Source: Kalymmatonema hyalinum WJT4-NPBG1 | GTDB lineage: Bacteria; Cyanobacteriota; Cyanobacteriia; Cyanobacteriales; Nostocaceae | NCBI GenBank assembly: GCA_019359075.1 | Contig: JAHHIB010000046.1 | Span: 1 to 64,000 of the forward strand | Length of the DNA stretch: 64,000 nt | Reading direction: 5' to 3' | Shown: piece by piece, positions 42,630-52,464 of the stretch | Position numbering within the stretch: the first letter of the stretch is position 1 | How the letters are laid out: each line of letters opens with the position of its first letter | Notes under the pieces: generated by a model | Database searches by the model: none | The model's input: only the letters and a program-made list of their open reading frames with translations | Told to the model about the DNA's origin: nothing | Program-made: the position numbers and the translations under genes

Positions 42630-43757
42630 CTACAAATGCCCCTGTGCTTGTGCTAACTGCAAAAGTTCTTGTGTCGTGAGGCTACGTTTTTTCTCTACCG
42701 ACTCTTTGCGCACCGCCTCCAACACAGACTGGGTTTGTTCTTTGTTAAGAATGATACCGTATTGCTGTAGTACACTCGATAGCAATGCCCGACCAGAATG
42801 TTTACCCACAACCAAACGCCGCTCCCACCCTACCTCTTCGGGAGCAAATGGCTCGTAAGTGCTGGGATTTTGCAGCACACCGTGGGCATGAATTCCCGAT
42901 TCATGAGCGAAGGTATTTTCACCAACAATTGCCTTCCAAGGGGGTACATTCGCACCTGATGCAGCAGCGACAAGTCGGGAGACTTCCAACAAACCAGAAG
43001 TGTCAATACCCAAATCAATGCCATGAATGCATTTGAGAGCCATGACAACTTCTTCTAATGCTGCATTTCCGGCTCGTTCGCCTAACCCGTTTACCGTTGT
43101 ATTTACTGATAAGGCTCCCGCTTTGATACCAGCAAGGGCATTGGCAGTTGCTAAACCAAAATCATTGTGGGTGTGCATTTCCACAGGAATTGACAATGCC
43201 ATCACCAATTGCTGAACTTTTGCGTGAGTCGTGAAAGGGTCGAGAATGCCTACAGTGTCACAAAAACGAAACCGCGATGCACCCCATTCTTGAGCAGAAT
43301 GTGCTACATCTTGGAGGAAGTTTTCGTCAGCTCTTGTGGAATCTTCTCCCCCCACGGATACAAACAGACCTTGATCAACGGCGAAGCTAATACTATCTTT
43401 AAGTTTTTGCAAAATCACCTGCCATTCACCCTGAAATTTTGCGGCAATTTGGATTTGGGAGACGGGAATGGAAATATGCACTCGCTTCAAACCACAAGCA
43501 ATAGAAGCCTGAATATCTGATATGACAGCGCGGTTCCACCCGAGTAGTTGTGCTTGCAAACCCAAGCCGGAAATGAGCGATATCGCTCGTTGTTCTTCCT
43601 CACCCATCGCCGGAATACCGACTTCTAACTCGTGAACGCCGATGGTGTCGAGAATAACCGCGATCGCCACTTTCTCCTCTAAGTTAAAAGCAATACCAGC
43701 GGCTTGTTCACCATCGCGCAGTGTTGTGTCATTAATAAGAACTTGACTCATTGCCAA
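42630..43757 (-). CDS. nifV: Homocitrate synthase
   Basis: A 375-residue enzyme of the DRE-TIM family. N-terminal VLINDTTLRDGEQAAGIAF carries the metal-binding and catalytic Arg-Asp. GLGERAGNAALEEVVMAL and the HTHNDFGLATANALAGI motif (metal His) follow. It condenses acetyl-CoA and 2-oxoglutarate to homocitrate, the organic ligand of FeMo-cofactor. Isopropylmalate synthase is excluded by the short length and lack of the leucine regulatory domain. Position beside modA fits coordinated supply of Mo and homocitrate for nitrogenase. Confidence 0.93.
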   Translation of the reverse strand: MAMSQVLINDTTLRDGEQAAGIAFNLEEKVAIAVILDTIGVHELEVGIPAMGEEEQRAISLISGLGLQAQLLGWNRAVISDIQASIACGLKRVHISIPVSQIQIAAKFQGEWQVILQKLKDSISFAVDQGLFVSVGGEDSTRADENFLQDVAHSAQEWGASRFRFCDTVGILDPFTTHAKVQQLVMALSIPVEMHTHNDFGLATANALAGIKAGALSVNTTVNGLGERAGNAALEEVVMALKCIHGIDLGIDTSGLLEVSRLVAAASGANVPPWKAIVGENTFAHESGIHAHGVLQNPSTYEPFAPEEVGWERRLVVGKHSGRALLSSVLQQYGIILNKEQTQSVLEAVRKESVEKKRSLTTQELLQLAQAQGHL

Positions 43758-44124
43758 AATGCCTCTAACGAAAGGTGATGTATATCAAACCTCGTGCATC
43801 ATGAACTGCTTACACCATTACCCATGAAAACTTATTAATCCCCCTCCTTGCTTGCGCTTAGGGGGTAGGGGGTGGGTTTTTTCAAGTCTGCTCGGTACAA
43901 ATCAAGTTCACTCGTTAAGGCTGTCATTATTCTAGAGCGCGGATTTCAGGCGTTGTTACAAATCTTTATATAGCTCTATTCAAAAGTATTTTTTAATGCG
44001 GCGTGAATTTCAGCGTGTTTCCTACAGAGGAGCGAGCTCTAACGCGCAGCGTGCGTCTCTGACGCGAGGACTCTCCCAGAATCGGCTTTAATTGCCAGAT
44101 TTTCCCTCAATTGTATCTTAATTC

Positions 44125-44152
44125 CAACGCCGAGCCATCTGGCTCGGCGTTG
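44125..44152. terminator. Strong hairpin between cysA and nifV
   Basis: CAACGCCGAGCC and GGCTCGGCGTTG form a perfect 12-bp stem with the loop ATCT. On the plus strand AAGTTTTTG follows; it also lies 92 bp after the cysA stop on the minus strand. The rest of 43758-44243 contains repeat debris and no gene. Confidence 0.6.
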
Positions 44153-44243
44153 AAGTTTTTGCACAAATTTTTTAACACAGCCTTTGGGAAATCTCCACTT
44201 GTACTGCTAAGCAATCAGGTGGCGTAGGTGACACTGATTTGGC

Positions 44244-45263
44244 TCAACTCATCGCATAAGTAGGAAATACCTTTGCCTGCTTGGATTTAATATAAACACG
44301 CTGCTCTTCCCTAATGTTGAGCTTACTAAACTGCTCCCGGCTGAGGAAAGCAGTCACTGTTTCACCAGACTTGAGAACCAACTCGACCCGAATTTCCCAA
44401 CCTAAGTTAATAATGCGAGACACTTTGGCAGGCGCAGTATCCTCAGCAGGACTGCTGTGAATCAGAACGTCATGAGGACGCAAAAATACCTGCTCGTTTG
44501 TGCGAAGGCTCAAATCACTGTCTGGCAGAATACCAGTATTACTAGGAAGAACATTCACAGGACCAATAAAGCTCATCACAAAAGGTGATGCTGGCTGGTC
44601 ATAAATCTCAGCAGAGCTACCAATTTGCTCCACCCGACCATGATTCATCACCACAATTTGGTCTGCAACTTCCATTGCTTCTTCTTGGTCGTGGGTGACA
44701 AGTACAGTTGTTACATGAACGTCTTCATGCAGTTTTCGTAACTGCGCCCTTAATTCTTTACGGACTTTAGCATCTAACGCTCCAAAGGGTTCATCCAACA
44801 ACAATATGCTCGGCTGAACCGCCAATGATCTTGCCAGCGCCACCCGTTGGCGTTGACCGCCGGAGAGCTGGGAAGGATAGCGATCGCCAAATCCGCGCAA
44901 CTGCACTAACTCCAAAAGTTCCTCGACTCGCGCCTGAATCTTACTTTTGGGAACCTTGCGGATTTCCAATGGAAAACCGATGTTCTGGCGCACCGTTAGG
45001 TGTTTAAACAAGGCGTAATGCTGAAACACAAAGCCTATATGGCGGTCTTGCACAGACTTATATGTCGCATTTTCACCAATCAGCCAGATTTCACCGGAAT
45101 CAGGAGTTTCTAACCCCGCAATCATCCGTAACAAAGTTGATTTTCCTGATCCAGAAGGTCCTAACAGCGCCACAAGAGACCCTGTTTTCACTTCTAAACT
45201 CACATTGTCAACAGCATGGAAAGAACCGTACTGTTTAGTTATATTCTCAACTACAATGCCCAT
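44244..45263 (-). CDS. cysA: Sulfate/thiosulfate ABC transporter ATPase
   Basis: A 339-residue ATPase. Walker [11 protein letters not shown] (about 34-43), Q-loop [14 protein letters not shown], signature [15 protein letters not shown], Walker [16 protein letters not shown] and H-loop [15 protein letters not shown] are all present. The C-terminal TOBE region (about 240-335) is typical of CysA. It powers CysTW for sulfate import. It is transcribed divergently from the Crp/Fnr regulator, 56 bp away. Other cys genes lie on the same strand beyond that regulator. Confidence 0.94.
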   Translation of the reverse strand: MGIVVENITKQYGSFHAVDNVSLEVKTGSLVALLGPSGSGKSTLLRMIAGLETPDSGEIWLIGENATYKSVQDRHIGFVFQHYALFKHLTVRQNIGFPLEIRKVPKSKIQARVEELLELVQLRGFGDRYPSQLSGGQRQRVALARSLAVQPSILLLDEPFGALDAKVRKELRAQLRKLHEDVHVTTVLVTHDQEEAMEVADQIVVMNHGRVEQIGSSAEIYDQPASPFVMSFIGPVNVLPSNTGILPDSDLSLRTNEQVFLRPHDVLIHSSPAEDTAPAKVSRIINLGWEIRVELVLKSGETVTAFLSREQFSKLNIREEQRVYIKSKQAKVFPTYAMS

Positions 45264-45319
45264 AGTATATCCTCCCGGAAATTGATATAGTTATAAACTA
45301 CGGTTAGTCTATCGAAAAA

Positions 45320-45925
45320 ATGCTATTTTGGACAACAATGACTATTTCATCTCGTTTTCCTCATCCATCTAGTCAAAACACTAAACACACCTTTAAGCCG
45401 CGTTCATTCTTGCCGATACGGCAAAATAGTCTGTGGAAAATTGAAACAGGAGTCGTGCGGATTGTTACTTGGCATGAAGACGGTACACTTGTCACTTTAG
45501 GAGTTTGGGGTTCCGGAGATATTGTTGGTCAAGCATTTTCTAAGGTAGAACCATATCAGATCGAGTCTCTTACTAGAGTAGAGGCGACAATCTTGCCTTT
45601 AGAAGGGTGGTTTCCATTAACAGATGTTATGCTTGCCCACATTCAACAGGCGGAAGAATTGATGGTTATTCGTAGCTATAAAACTGTGGAAATCATGCTC
45701 ATTAAACTTTTGGCTTGGTTAGGCAAAAAATTTGGTCGAGAAGTAGAAACTGGACATCTCATTGATTTGCGCCTCACTCATCAAGACATTGCTGATATGC
45801 TCAATTCAACTCGTGTGACAATCACTCGTATCCTCACTCAATTAGAGGAACAGGGGTTGATTTCTCGTCTCCCCCTGCATCGGATTGTCTTGAAGCAAGA
45901 AGAACTTTGGCATTATGAAATTTAG
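45320..45925 (+). CDS. cysR: Crp/Fnr-family regulator, CysR-like
   Basis: A 201-residue regulator with an N-terminal beta-roll domain (about 30-110; IETGVVRIVTWHEDG, then GVWGSGDIVGQAF) and a C-terminal winged helix (LTHQDIADMLNSTRVTITRI, recognition helix). No iron-sulfur Cys cluster is visible. In Synechococcus elongatus a CysR of this family lies in the sulfate-permease cluster and is needed for its use. Location between cysA and cysTW makes the same role likely. The start is uncertain: ATG 45320 or ATG 45338. Confidence 0.8.
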   Translation: MLFWTTMTISSRFPHPSSQNTKHTFKPRSFLPIRQNSLWKIETGVVRIVTWHEDGTLVTLGVWGSGDIVGQAFSKVEPYQIESLTRVEATILPLEGWFPLTDVMLAHIQQAEELMVIRSYKTVEIMLIKLLAWLGKKFGREVETGHLIDLRLTHQDIADMLNSTRVTITRILTQLEEQGLISRLPLHRIVLKQEELWHYEI

Positions 45926-45936
45926 CTTCAGACGTA

Positions 45937-46227
45937 TCAGCAATACCAGCTATCTCCATCAGCGTTTGGCTTACCTACAATTTTTAGATTTAAAGATTCC
46001 AGGTAAGCCAAACCGTGCCTAATTTGTGGCACAGTTCCACGAATTTCCAAATCAAAGCGTCCTTCTCCATTGGTATGTTTTCCCAGCATTGCCCCCGTAA
46101 TATTAACGACTAAACCGTGAATGGCAATCAGCCGAGAAATTACAGGTTCCTGCTGGAAACGCCCGGGAATATGTAGGCGTAGGCGCATCTTTGTGGTATT
46201 ACTGCTTTTAAAAGCTGGTGCAACCAT
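45937..46227 (-). CDS. NIL-domain protein 1
   Basis: A 96-residue protein built of one NIL domain: MRLRLHIPGRFQQEPVISRL, HGLVVNITGAMLG, and GEGRFDLEIRGTVPQI. NIL domains occur at the C-terminus of methionine ABC ATPases and may sense small ligands. Free-standing versions accompany sulfate-permease genes in cyanobacteria. It is clearly related to the next gene. The 190-bp gap to it contains no gene. Confidence 0.88.
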   Translation of the reverse strand: MVAPAFKSSNTTKMRLRLHIPGRFQQEPVISRLIAIHGLVVNITGAMLGKHTNGEGRFDLEIRGTVPQIRHGLAYLESLNLKIVGKPNADGDSWYC

Positions 46228-46414
46228 AAAAATTAAGAATGAAGAATGAGGAAAAATTAATCATAGATAAAAACTTCATACTTCATCAAAAATTTGGGTT
46301 GGAAACCTTGTCATAAGCGCGAAGCGGAGGACGGCTTTGCATAAATCTAGCAAGCAACAATTAAACCAGTTGAACGCTGAATTAAGGTAACTTTGCTAGA
46401 TGCTATCTGCAATT

Positions 46415-46705
46415 TCACCAATTCGCTGTATCGATGTCATGCCAAATTTCCAAATCTAAGTCATTGATGTAAGTCAGCGCACTCTCAATTTGTGCAGAAG
46501 TTCCCTGTAAATCCAGGTCAAACCAACCATCTCCAATACCATTGGCTCCTAATATAGCAGCAGTGATATTCACAGTGAGACCGTAGTCTGACACCAGGCG
46601 AGAAATGACAGGTTCCTGGTGATAGTCTTTTGGAATTCTCAACCGAATTCGTTTTGCGTTTTGCTGATCGTCTGAAACCATAGCTGATACCGCTTGACTT
46701 GCCAT
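46415..46705 (-). CDS. NIL-domain protein 2
   Basis: A 96-residue NIL-domain protein (KRIRLRIPKDYHQEPVISRL, YGLTVNITAAILGANG, GDGWFDLDLQGTSAQI). It follows cysW by 3 bp on the minus strand, so it belongs to the cysTW transcript. With its paralogue at 45937 it may modulate sulfate uptake; no partner is proven. Ligand-binding residues are not defined for this stand-alone type. Confidence 0.88.
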   Translation of the reverse strand: MASQAVSAMVSDDQQNAKRIRLRIPKDYHQEPVISRLVSDYGLTVNITAAILGANGIGDGWFDLDLQGTSAQIESALTYINDLDLEIWHDIDTANW

Positions 46706-46708
46706 GTT

Positions 46709-47599
46709 TTAATGTTTGGCTTTGATGCCTGCTTTGCGTTCCAAAAACTCCTTCACCACCAAAGTGACAACTGCTAGCAGCGTTAACAGAACAGCAACTG
46801 AGAAGGCTGCTTCAGTTTCATACTGTTTGTAAGCGTCTTCCACGTATAATGGTAGGCTTTGAGTTTTCCGGGCAATGTTTCCAGAGACGACTGCGATCGC
46901 ACCAAATTCACCCATAGATCTGGCATTGGTCAAAATCACCCCGTAGAGTAGCCCCCAACGAATATTGGGTAGAGTCACGCGCCAAAATATCTGCCAATCT
47001 TTCGCACCGAGTGTTCTGGCTGCTTCTTCTTGGTCGTTACCTAACTCCTCAAGAATGGGGATCACTTCGCGGGCAACAAACGGCAAACTCACAAATGCTG
47101 TAGCCAGCACCATACCTGGAAAAGCAAAGATGACCTTAATATCAAGTGCTTGTAACCAAGGACCAAACCACCCATTTCGCCCGTAGAGGAGCACAATCAT
47201 CAACCCCGCAACCACAGGCGATATGGAAAACGGCAGGTCAATAATACTCAAAAGAAGAGCGCGACCTGGGAAGCTATTGCGGGCGATCGCCATAGCTGCA
47301 CATAAACCAAACACCGTATTGATTGGTACAGTAATAATAGCTAGTATCAGTGTTAACCAAGCAGCATGGGTAAATTCTGGGTGCGTTAGATTGGACAAAA
47401 ACACACCAATGCCTTTGTGGAAAGCTTGAACAAAGACATTGAGCGCAGGAAGGTACAGCACTAAAGTTAAATACAACACTGCTATTCCAATGAGAATAGC
47501 TGGAGCCAAACTCTTAGGCTTAATTTGCCTTTGATTGCTTGGCTGTGATGTCGCTGTATGAAAGTGTGGTTGTGGGAAACCATCATTATTTGACGTCAT
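46709..47599 (-). CDS. cysW: Sulfate ABC transporter permease CysW
   Basis: A 296-residue inner-membrane permease with six hydrophobic helices. The ATPase-coupling EAA loop is [20 protein letters not shown] (about 190-210). [19 protein letters not shown] and [16 protein letters not shown] are characteristic CysW segments. It pairs with CysT to form the sulfate channel. Its first codons overlap the end of cysT by 14 bp, indicating translational coupling. Confidence 0.94.
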   Translation of the reverse strand: MTSNNDGFPQPHFHTATSQPSNQRQIKPKSLAPAILIGIAVLYLTLVLYLPALNVFVQAFHKGIGVFLSNLTHPEFTHAAWLTLILAIITVPINTVFGLCAAMAIARNSFPGRALLLSIIDLPFSISPVVAGLMIVLLYGRNGWFGPWLQALDIKVIFAFPGMVLATAFVSLPFVAREVIPILEELGNDQEEAARTLGAKDWQIFWRVTLPNIRWGLLYGVILTNARSMGEFGAIAVVSGNIARKTQSLPLYVEDAYKQYETEAAFSVAVLLTLLAVVTLVVKEFLERKAGIKAKH

Positions 47600-48470
47600 A
47601 TCTTCTTCCCCAAGCTTGTAACATATTGATTCCCAGCAGTATCAACAGAGAAATTATCAGTAGCACCACGCCAATGACAGTGGCACCGGAATAGTCATAC
47701 TGTTCCAATCTTTGGAAAATGAGTACAGGTGCGATCAAATCTTTGAAAGGAGTATTGGAAGCGATAATCACAGTCGAGCCATACTCCCCAACTGCACGTG
47801 CAAAACCTAAGGCAACACCAGTCAAAATAGACGGTAACAAGGCTGGCAAAATCACTTTGGTGAAAGTTTGCCATTGAGACGCACCTAAGCTCCAAGCTGC
47901 TTCTTCAATTTCCTTTTCCATTTCCATAAGGACTGGTTGCACCGTCCGTACCACAAAAGGTAACGAGATGAATATCATTGCTACCCCCACGCCCAAGCGG
48001 GTAAAAGATACCTTAATGCCAAACGGTGCCACTACTGAGCCAATCCAACCATTATCGCTGTAGACTGTTGCTAAGGTTAGCCCTGCCACCGCAGTTGGTA
48101 ACGAAAATGGGAGATCCACGGTGGCATCAAGCACCCGTTTAAAGGGAAATTGATAGCGGACGAGAACCCAAGCAATCAGAGTTCCAAAGAAACCATTAAT
48201 CAGCGCGGCTCCTATCGCTGTAATAAAAGTTACTTCGTATGTTGCTAATGCGAGTGGATTAGTCGCAATTTCCCAAAACCGAGCGGGAGGTTCACTACTT
48301 GCTTTCAGGAACATAGCAAGTATTGGGATAAACAACATCACGGTCAGGTATGCGAACGTAATCCGCCATGTCCAAGGAATATTAGACAAATCACGCAGGT
48401 ACTTTTTCCAACCCTGAGGTTTTTGACGAATAAGTTTTTGCTGACGTGATGGAGGTGAAGATATAGCCAT
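47586..48470 (-). CDS. cysT: Sulfate ABC transporter permease CysT
   Basis: A 294-residue permease with a positively charged N-terminus and six helices. It has [20 protein letters not shown], coupling loop [20 protein letters not shown], and [17 protein letters not shown], the conserved CysT pattern. It forms the pore with CysW. Its gene is first in the cysTW pair. The sulfate-binding protein gene lies about 200 bp upstream, separated by repeat DNA at 48490-48650. Confidence 0.94.
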   Translation of the reverse strand: MAISSPPSRQQKLIRQKPQGWKKYLRDLSNIPWTWRITFAYLTVMLFIPILAMFLKASSEPPARFWEIATNPLALATYEVTFITAIGAALINGFFGTLIAWVLVRYQFPFKRVLDATVDLPFSLPTAVAGLTLATVYSDNGWIGSVVAPFGIKVSFTRLGVGVAMIFISLPFVVRTVQPVLMEMEKEIEEAAWSLGASQWQTFTKVILPALLPSILTGVALGFARAVGEYGSTVIIASNTPFKDLIAPVLIFQRLEQYDYSGATVIGVVLLIISLLILLGINMLQAWGRRYDVK

Positions 48471-48674
48471 AAGTGGTAAGGAAGTAAGGAAAGTTGGGGA
48501 GATGGGGAGCAGTTGCTAATGACCCTTCGGGTATCTCCTATGCCTTCGGCACGCTACGCGAACGGAGATGCTTCGCGTATGCCTGCGGCACGCTTTGCGG
48601 TTACGCCAGTCGCCTACTGTCGGGAAACCCTCCAAAGGGCGCTGGCTCACTAATGACCAATGACCAATGACGAT

Positions 48675-49838
48675 TTATCTTTTTGCTTGAATTTGGTCAA
48701 AAACTGCACCATCTGCAAAAAACTTGTTTTGGACAGCATCCCATCCGCCGTAGTCACCAACTGTCCCCAGGTTTTTAACTTTGGGATATTTGTCTGCGAG
48801 TTGTTTGGTCTGTGGTGTTTCCTCTACAGGTCGAAATCCGACTTTGGCAAACTCCTGTTGTGCTTCTGGTGTATATAAGTATTTAACAAAAGCTTCAGCA
48901 ACTTCACGGACACCGTGTTTATCGACGTTCTTGTCTACAATTGCGATTGGATTGTCGATGGAGATGTTCACATCAGGAATGACGTAATCTGCTTTCTCTC
49001 CCTTTTGTTGCGCCAGAATAATTTCGTTTTCGTAGTTGATCAAAGCATCTCCTTGACTCCGTTTAGCAAAGATATCAGTTGCTTCACGAGCATCTTTTGT
49101 CAAGATAGGGACATTTTTGTAAACTTTTGTTACAAAATCGAGTGCTTTTTCGTCTGTTCCACCAGTTTTGATCACTGAATTCCAAAGGGCTAGGAAATTC
49201 CACCGAGCAATACCAGAAGTTTTGGGGTCAGCAGTAATGAGTTTTACATCATTCTTTGCCAAATCTGCCCAAGTTTTGATGCCTTTTGGATTGCCTGGGC
49301 GAGTGACTAATGCGGCAACAGATTTAGAGACAATGCCATTATTGGGGAATTCCTTTTCCCATCCTTGCTCAATTAATCCAGCCTTCTCAATTTTTTGGGT
49401 ATCTAAGGCAAGTGCTAAGTGAACAATATCTGCTTCCAAACCATCAATTACAGCACGAGTTTGAGAACCAGATCCACCGTAGCTTTGCTCAAAGGAGACA
49501 TTCTGGTTATGTTCTTTCTTCCACTGTTCGACAAATTTTGGAATAATAGCATCATGAGCTGCTTTAGTGACAGCAAACGAAACAAGAGTGACTTTCACAT
49601 CCTGCTTATTGGCAGACACAGGACTTGCGGTGGAACCACCTGCATCAGTGCTACTGGAAGAATTACTCGCGCCGTTACTACAAGCAGCGATCGCTACACT
49701 CAAGCTCACTCCTACCAAGAACAGTGATACAAAGCTTTTTATAGAATTAAGCCTAAATTTATGAGTAATTTTTAAGAATATTTCCCCTGACTGTTTCAAA
49801 AGATCGTGCCAAAAACCCATGTTATTTTTCCCTGACAT
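48675..49838 (-). CDS. sbpA: Sulfate-binding protein SbpA, copy 1
   Basis: A 387-residue periplasmic binding protein. A long N-terminus precedes the lipobox AIAAC (about residue 53), so the true start may be MGFWHDLL (49820) or later. The mature part is classic for sulfate-binding proteins: VTLVSFAVTKAAHDAIIPKF, SYGGSGSQTRAVIDGLEADI (sulfate loop), and DPKTSGIARWNFLALW. It delivers sulfate to CysTW. The ATATACCGTA motif about 24 bp upstream also precedes copy 2. Confidence 0.92.
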   Translation of the reverse strand: MSGKNNMGFWHDLLKQSGEIFLKITHKFRLNSIKSFVSLFLVGVSLSVAIAACSNGASNSSSSTDAGGSTASPVSANKQDVKVTLVSFAVTKAAHDAIIPKFVEQWKKEHNQNVSFEQSYGGSGSQTRAVIDGLEADIVHLALALDTQKIEKAGLIEQGWEKEFPNNGIVSKSVAALVTRPGNPKGIKTWADLAKNDVKLITADPKTSGIARWNFLALWNSVIKTGGTDEKALDFVTKVYKNVPILTKDAREATDIFAKRSQGDALINYENEIILAQQKGEKADYVIPDVNISIDNPIAIVDKNVDKHGVREVAEAFVKYLYTPEAQQEFAKVGFRPVEETPQTKQLADKYPKVKNLGTVGDYGGWDAVQNKFFADGAVFDQIQAKR

Positions 49839-49861
49839 CTTACGCTATACCCCAGTAATCT

Positions 49862-49871
49862 TACGGTATAT
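49862..49871 (-). promoter_or_regulatory. ATATACCGTA motif upstream of sbpA copy 1
   Basis: On the minus strand ATATACCGTA lies 24-33 bp before the annotated start of the first sulfate-binding protein gene. The same ten bases occur at 51130-51139, 27-36 bp before the second. A shared sulfur-starvation element is possible. Confidence 0.35.
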
Positions 49872-50004
49872 CTGTGAACTCACCGGAATTTATAGTTTAT
49901 TGTAAAAGATAGTACTTACAAGCAGCTAAAAAAGCAAGAGAAAATCTTCACTTTCTTGATGGGAAAAGTGAAGATTTTTGGAATGCTTCAATTGTAAGAA
50001 CCAG

Positions 50005-50778
50005 TTATTCAAACTTTTGGGGCAAGCCGTCTTGAAATACGAGCAGTTCTCCGGGTAGGATTTGCGTCCAAACCTCGTTGTCAGTCAGGGGAGTGGTGGC
50101 GATGACAGCAACGCGATCGCTCGGAGTGGTCAACTCACTAAAATCAACAGTCACGTCTTCGTCAATTAAATGAGCAGCCGCAAAGGGCGCTTGACGTACA
50201 ATGTAGCTGAGTTTTGTTGAGCAGTGAGCAAAAAAATGTTCACCATCGGAAAGCAAGTAGTTAAAAATACCCTTTTCTGCTAACACTTGAGTGACATCCC
50301 TCAGTACTGGGTAAAGTTCCTTCAAAGCAGGCTTACTGTGAGGGAAGCATTTTCTGATCTGATCCAGTATAAGACAAAAAGCTTTTTCACTATCTGTCTT
50401 ACCCACAGGTTGATAAAACTTCAGATCCTGAGGTTCAAAATCTGGCAAATCTCCGTTGTGCGCAAAGACCCAGTACCTTCCCCACAACTCACGACGGAAG
50501 GGATGGCAGTTTTCTAAAACCACTTCACCTTGAGTCGCTTTGCGGATATGGGCAATCACATGAGTAGAGTGGATGGGATAGTGTCGCACCAACTCAGCTA
50601 CGGGAGAAAAGACGGAGGGCTTATCATCTAACAAAATTCGGCATCCTTTCCCTTCAAAGAAAGCAATACCCCAACCATCGCGATGGTCGTCAGTTTTTCC
50701 TCCTCGCGCCGAAAAGCCCTCAAAAGAAAAGCAAATATCGGTTGGGACGTTACAATTCATTCCCAGCAGTTGGCACAT
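50005..50778 (-). CDS. Class II glutamine amidotransferase (YafJ-like)
   Basis: A 257-residue protein with the Ntn-hydrolase fold. The start MCQLLGMN at 50778 was chosen because Cys2 must become the N-terminal nucleophile; the open frame extends 20 codons upstream. Other class II features are HRDGWGIAFF, VIAHIRKATQG, NCHPFRRELWG and FAHNGDL. It resembles YafJ/EgtC-type stand-alone amidotransferases that release ammonia from glutamine or related amides. Substrate is unknown. It lies between the two sulfate-binding genes and may simply be a neighbour. Confidence 0.9.
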   Translation of the reverse strand: MCQLLGMNCNVPTDICFSFEGFSARGGKTDDHRDGWGIAFFEGKGCRILLDDKPSVFSPVAELVRHYPIHSTHVIAHIRKATQGEVVLENCHPFRRELWGRYWVFAHNGDLPDFEPQDLKFYQPVGKTDSEKAFCLILDQIRKCFPHSKPALKELYPVLRDVTQVLAEKGIFNYLLSDGEHFFAHCSTKLSYIVRQAPFAAAHLIDEDVTVDFSELTTPSDRVAVIATTPLTDNEVWTQILPGELLVFQDGLPQKFE

Positions 50779-51129
50779 GGATGTTGAAACTCTGAACTTT
50801 AGACTAATGGCTGTGGGATCAACATAATCCAAAACCATTCAATTGATCTGGCACGAATGCTTCATTCTACAAAAATTTACTATCCAGTTTCCTAGGTAGG
50901 AGTTTAGGGAAAACAATGGAGGTATAGGGAATATTCTTCACCTAACTCCCCACCCTACAGCCCACAAGCCCAGTCGCCTTAAGCCGGGAAATCCCCCCCC
51001 ACTGCTGGTTTACCCACACCTAGTCTTAACAAATTCGTTCATTTTGCAAGTATTAAGTAGCACAGACGCTTGATTTTTGTATTGGTATATGAAATTGTAT
51101 TAAATCAATAAAGGGCAATTTTCCTACCA

Positions 51130-51139
51130 ATATACCGTA
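51130..51139 (+). promoter_or_regulatory. ATATACCGTA motif upstream of sbpA copy 2
   Basis: ATATACCGTA lies 27 bp before the ATG, at nearly the same distance as in copy 1. ATTGGTA at 51081 and TACCAAT at 51125 also form a loosely spaced inverted pair around it. Confidence 0.35.
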
Positions 51140-51165
51140 TTTTGAATTGTGAGGAGTCCGAAATC

Positions 51166-52272
51166 ATGCATCTGTTTAACGCTTTGAAATCTTTGTTGAA
51201 ACCGTCGCAAAAGTCTTCAACCCGCACCCTGCTCATTGCTGCTGGTTTGAGCATCAGTGCCGTCGTACCGGTCTATGCTGGAATTACCTTGCAAAACCCG
51301 GCTTCTAGCAGGAAACCTGAGCTCATCAGTCAGAACCAAAAACCAGTTGAATTAACTCTGGTTTCCTACGCTGTAACTAAAGAGGCTTACTCAAGAATCA
51401 TTCCTCTGTTTGTAAAAAAGTGGAAGCAAGAGCGTAAGCAGGACGTCAGTATTCGCGAAAGTTACGGCGGTTCTGGTTCCCAAGCACGAGCAGTCATTGA
51501 TGGCTTAGAAGCAGATGTAGTAGCGCTAGCCCTAGGACTGGATATAAACCAAATCCAGAAGGCAGGTTTAATCGGTCCAGGCTGGGAAAAAGAGGCTCCT
51601 AACAATGCGATCGTCACTAAGTCAGTGATTGCCCTCGTGACTCGTCCAGGTAATCCTAAACAAATTAAAAGCTGGGATGACTTGGTTAAACCAGGAGTCA
51701 CTGTCATCACTGCCAATCCCAAGACTTCTGGAGGTGCCCGTTGGAACTTCTTGGGACTGTGGGGTGCAGTCAGTCAATCTGGAGGGAATGAGGCAAAAGC
51801 CCTCGATTATGTCTCTAAGGTTTACAAAAATGTCCCTGTGCTACCAAAGGATGCGCGGGAAGCGAGTGATACTTTCTACAAGCGAAATCAAGGAGACGTA
51901 TTGTTGAACTATGAAAATGAGGAGATCCTAGCTAAACAGAAAGGTGAATCTAACAATCCCACAGTGATTCCGCAAGTCAACATTTCGATTGACGCCCCGG
52001 TTGCTGTCGTGGATAAAGTGGTGGATAAACGCGGTACTCGGCAAGTAGCGGAAGCTTTTGTCAAGTTCCTATACACACCAGAGGCACAGCGGGAATTCGC
52101 CAAAGTCGGGTTTCGCCCTGTTGATTCTACAGTAGCTAGCGAAACACAAAAGCAGTTTCCCAAAATTAGCAAACTCTACACAGTTGCAAACTTTGGTGGC
52201 TGGGACACAGTTCAGAAGAAGTTCTTTGCAGATGGAACTGTTTTTGACCAGATTCAGGGAGGAAGACGTTAA
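51166..52272 (+). CDS. sbpA: Sulfate-binding protein SbpA, copy 2
   Basis: A 368-residue periplasmic binding protein. ATG 51166 (MHLFNALKSLLKPSQ) has a GAGGAG site upstream. A normal signal peptide with a VYAG cleavage region differs from the lipobox in copy 1. The mature part has VELTLVSYAVTKEAYSRIIP, SYGGSGSQARAVIDGLEADV and NPKTSGGARWNFLGLW. It is close to copy 1 over the mature protein, so one is a paralogue. It faces away from the cys cluster and has its own promoter. Confidence 0.93.
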   Translation: MHLFNALKSLLKPSQKSSTRTLLIAAGLSISAVVPVYAGITLQNPASSRKPELISQNQKPVELTLVSYAVTKEAYSRIIPLFVKKWKQERKQDVSIRESYGGSGSQARAVIDGLEADVVALALGLDINQIQKAGLIGPGWEKEAPNNAIVTKSVIALVTRPGNPKQIKSWDDLVKPGVTVITANPKTSGGARWNFLGLWGAVSQSGGNEAKALDYVSKVYKNVPVLPKDAREASDTFYKRNQGDVLLNYENEEILAKQKGESNNPTVIPQVNISIDAPVAVVDKVVDKRGTRQVAEAFVKFLYTPEAQREFAKVGFRPVDSTVASETQKQFPKISKLYTVANFGGWDTVQKKFFADGTVFDQIQGGRR

Positions 52273-52273
52273 A

Positions 52274-52370
52274 TCAGTTATCAGTTATCAGTTACCAGTT
52301 ACCAGTTATCAGTTTTTTGGTCACTGGTCACTGGTAACTGTTCACTGTTCACTGTTCACTGTTCACTGTT
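52274..52370. repeat. Tandem short repeats (CAGTTAT/CACTGTT words)
   Basis: ATCAGTT- and ACCAGTT-type 7-9 bp words repeat in the first half and TTCACTG in the second, making arms that can pair (CAGTTAC/GTAACTG). This is the common short tandem repeat type of filamentous cyanobacteria. Similar words occur at 55360-55390 and 55470-55500. Confidence 0.75.
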
Positions 52371-52464
52371 AAAAAAGGGTGTAGGGTGGGAGGCTTCTTT
52401 CATCCCCACACCCTACTTTTTTTGGGGCGCAAGCCACTACGCCCCTACATCGCCTGAAACTTAA

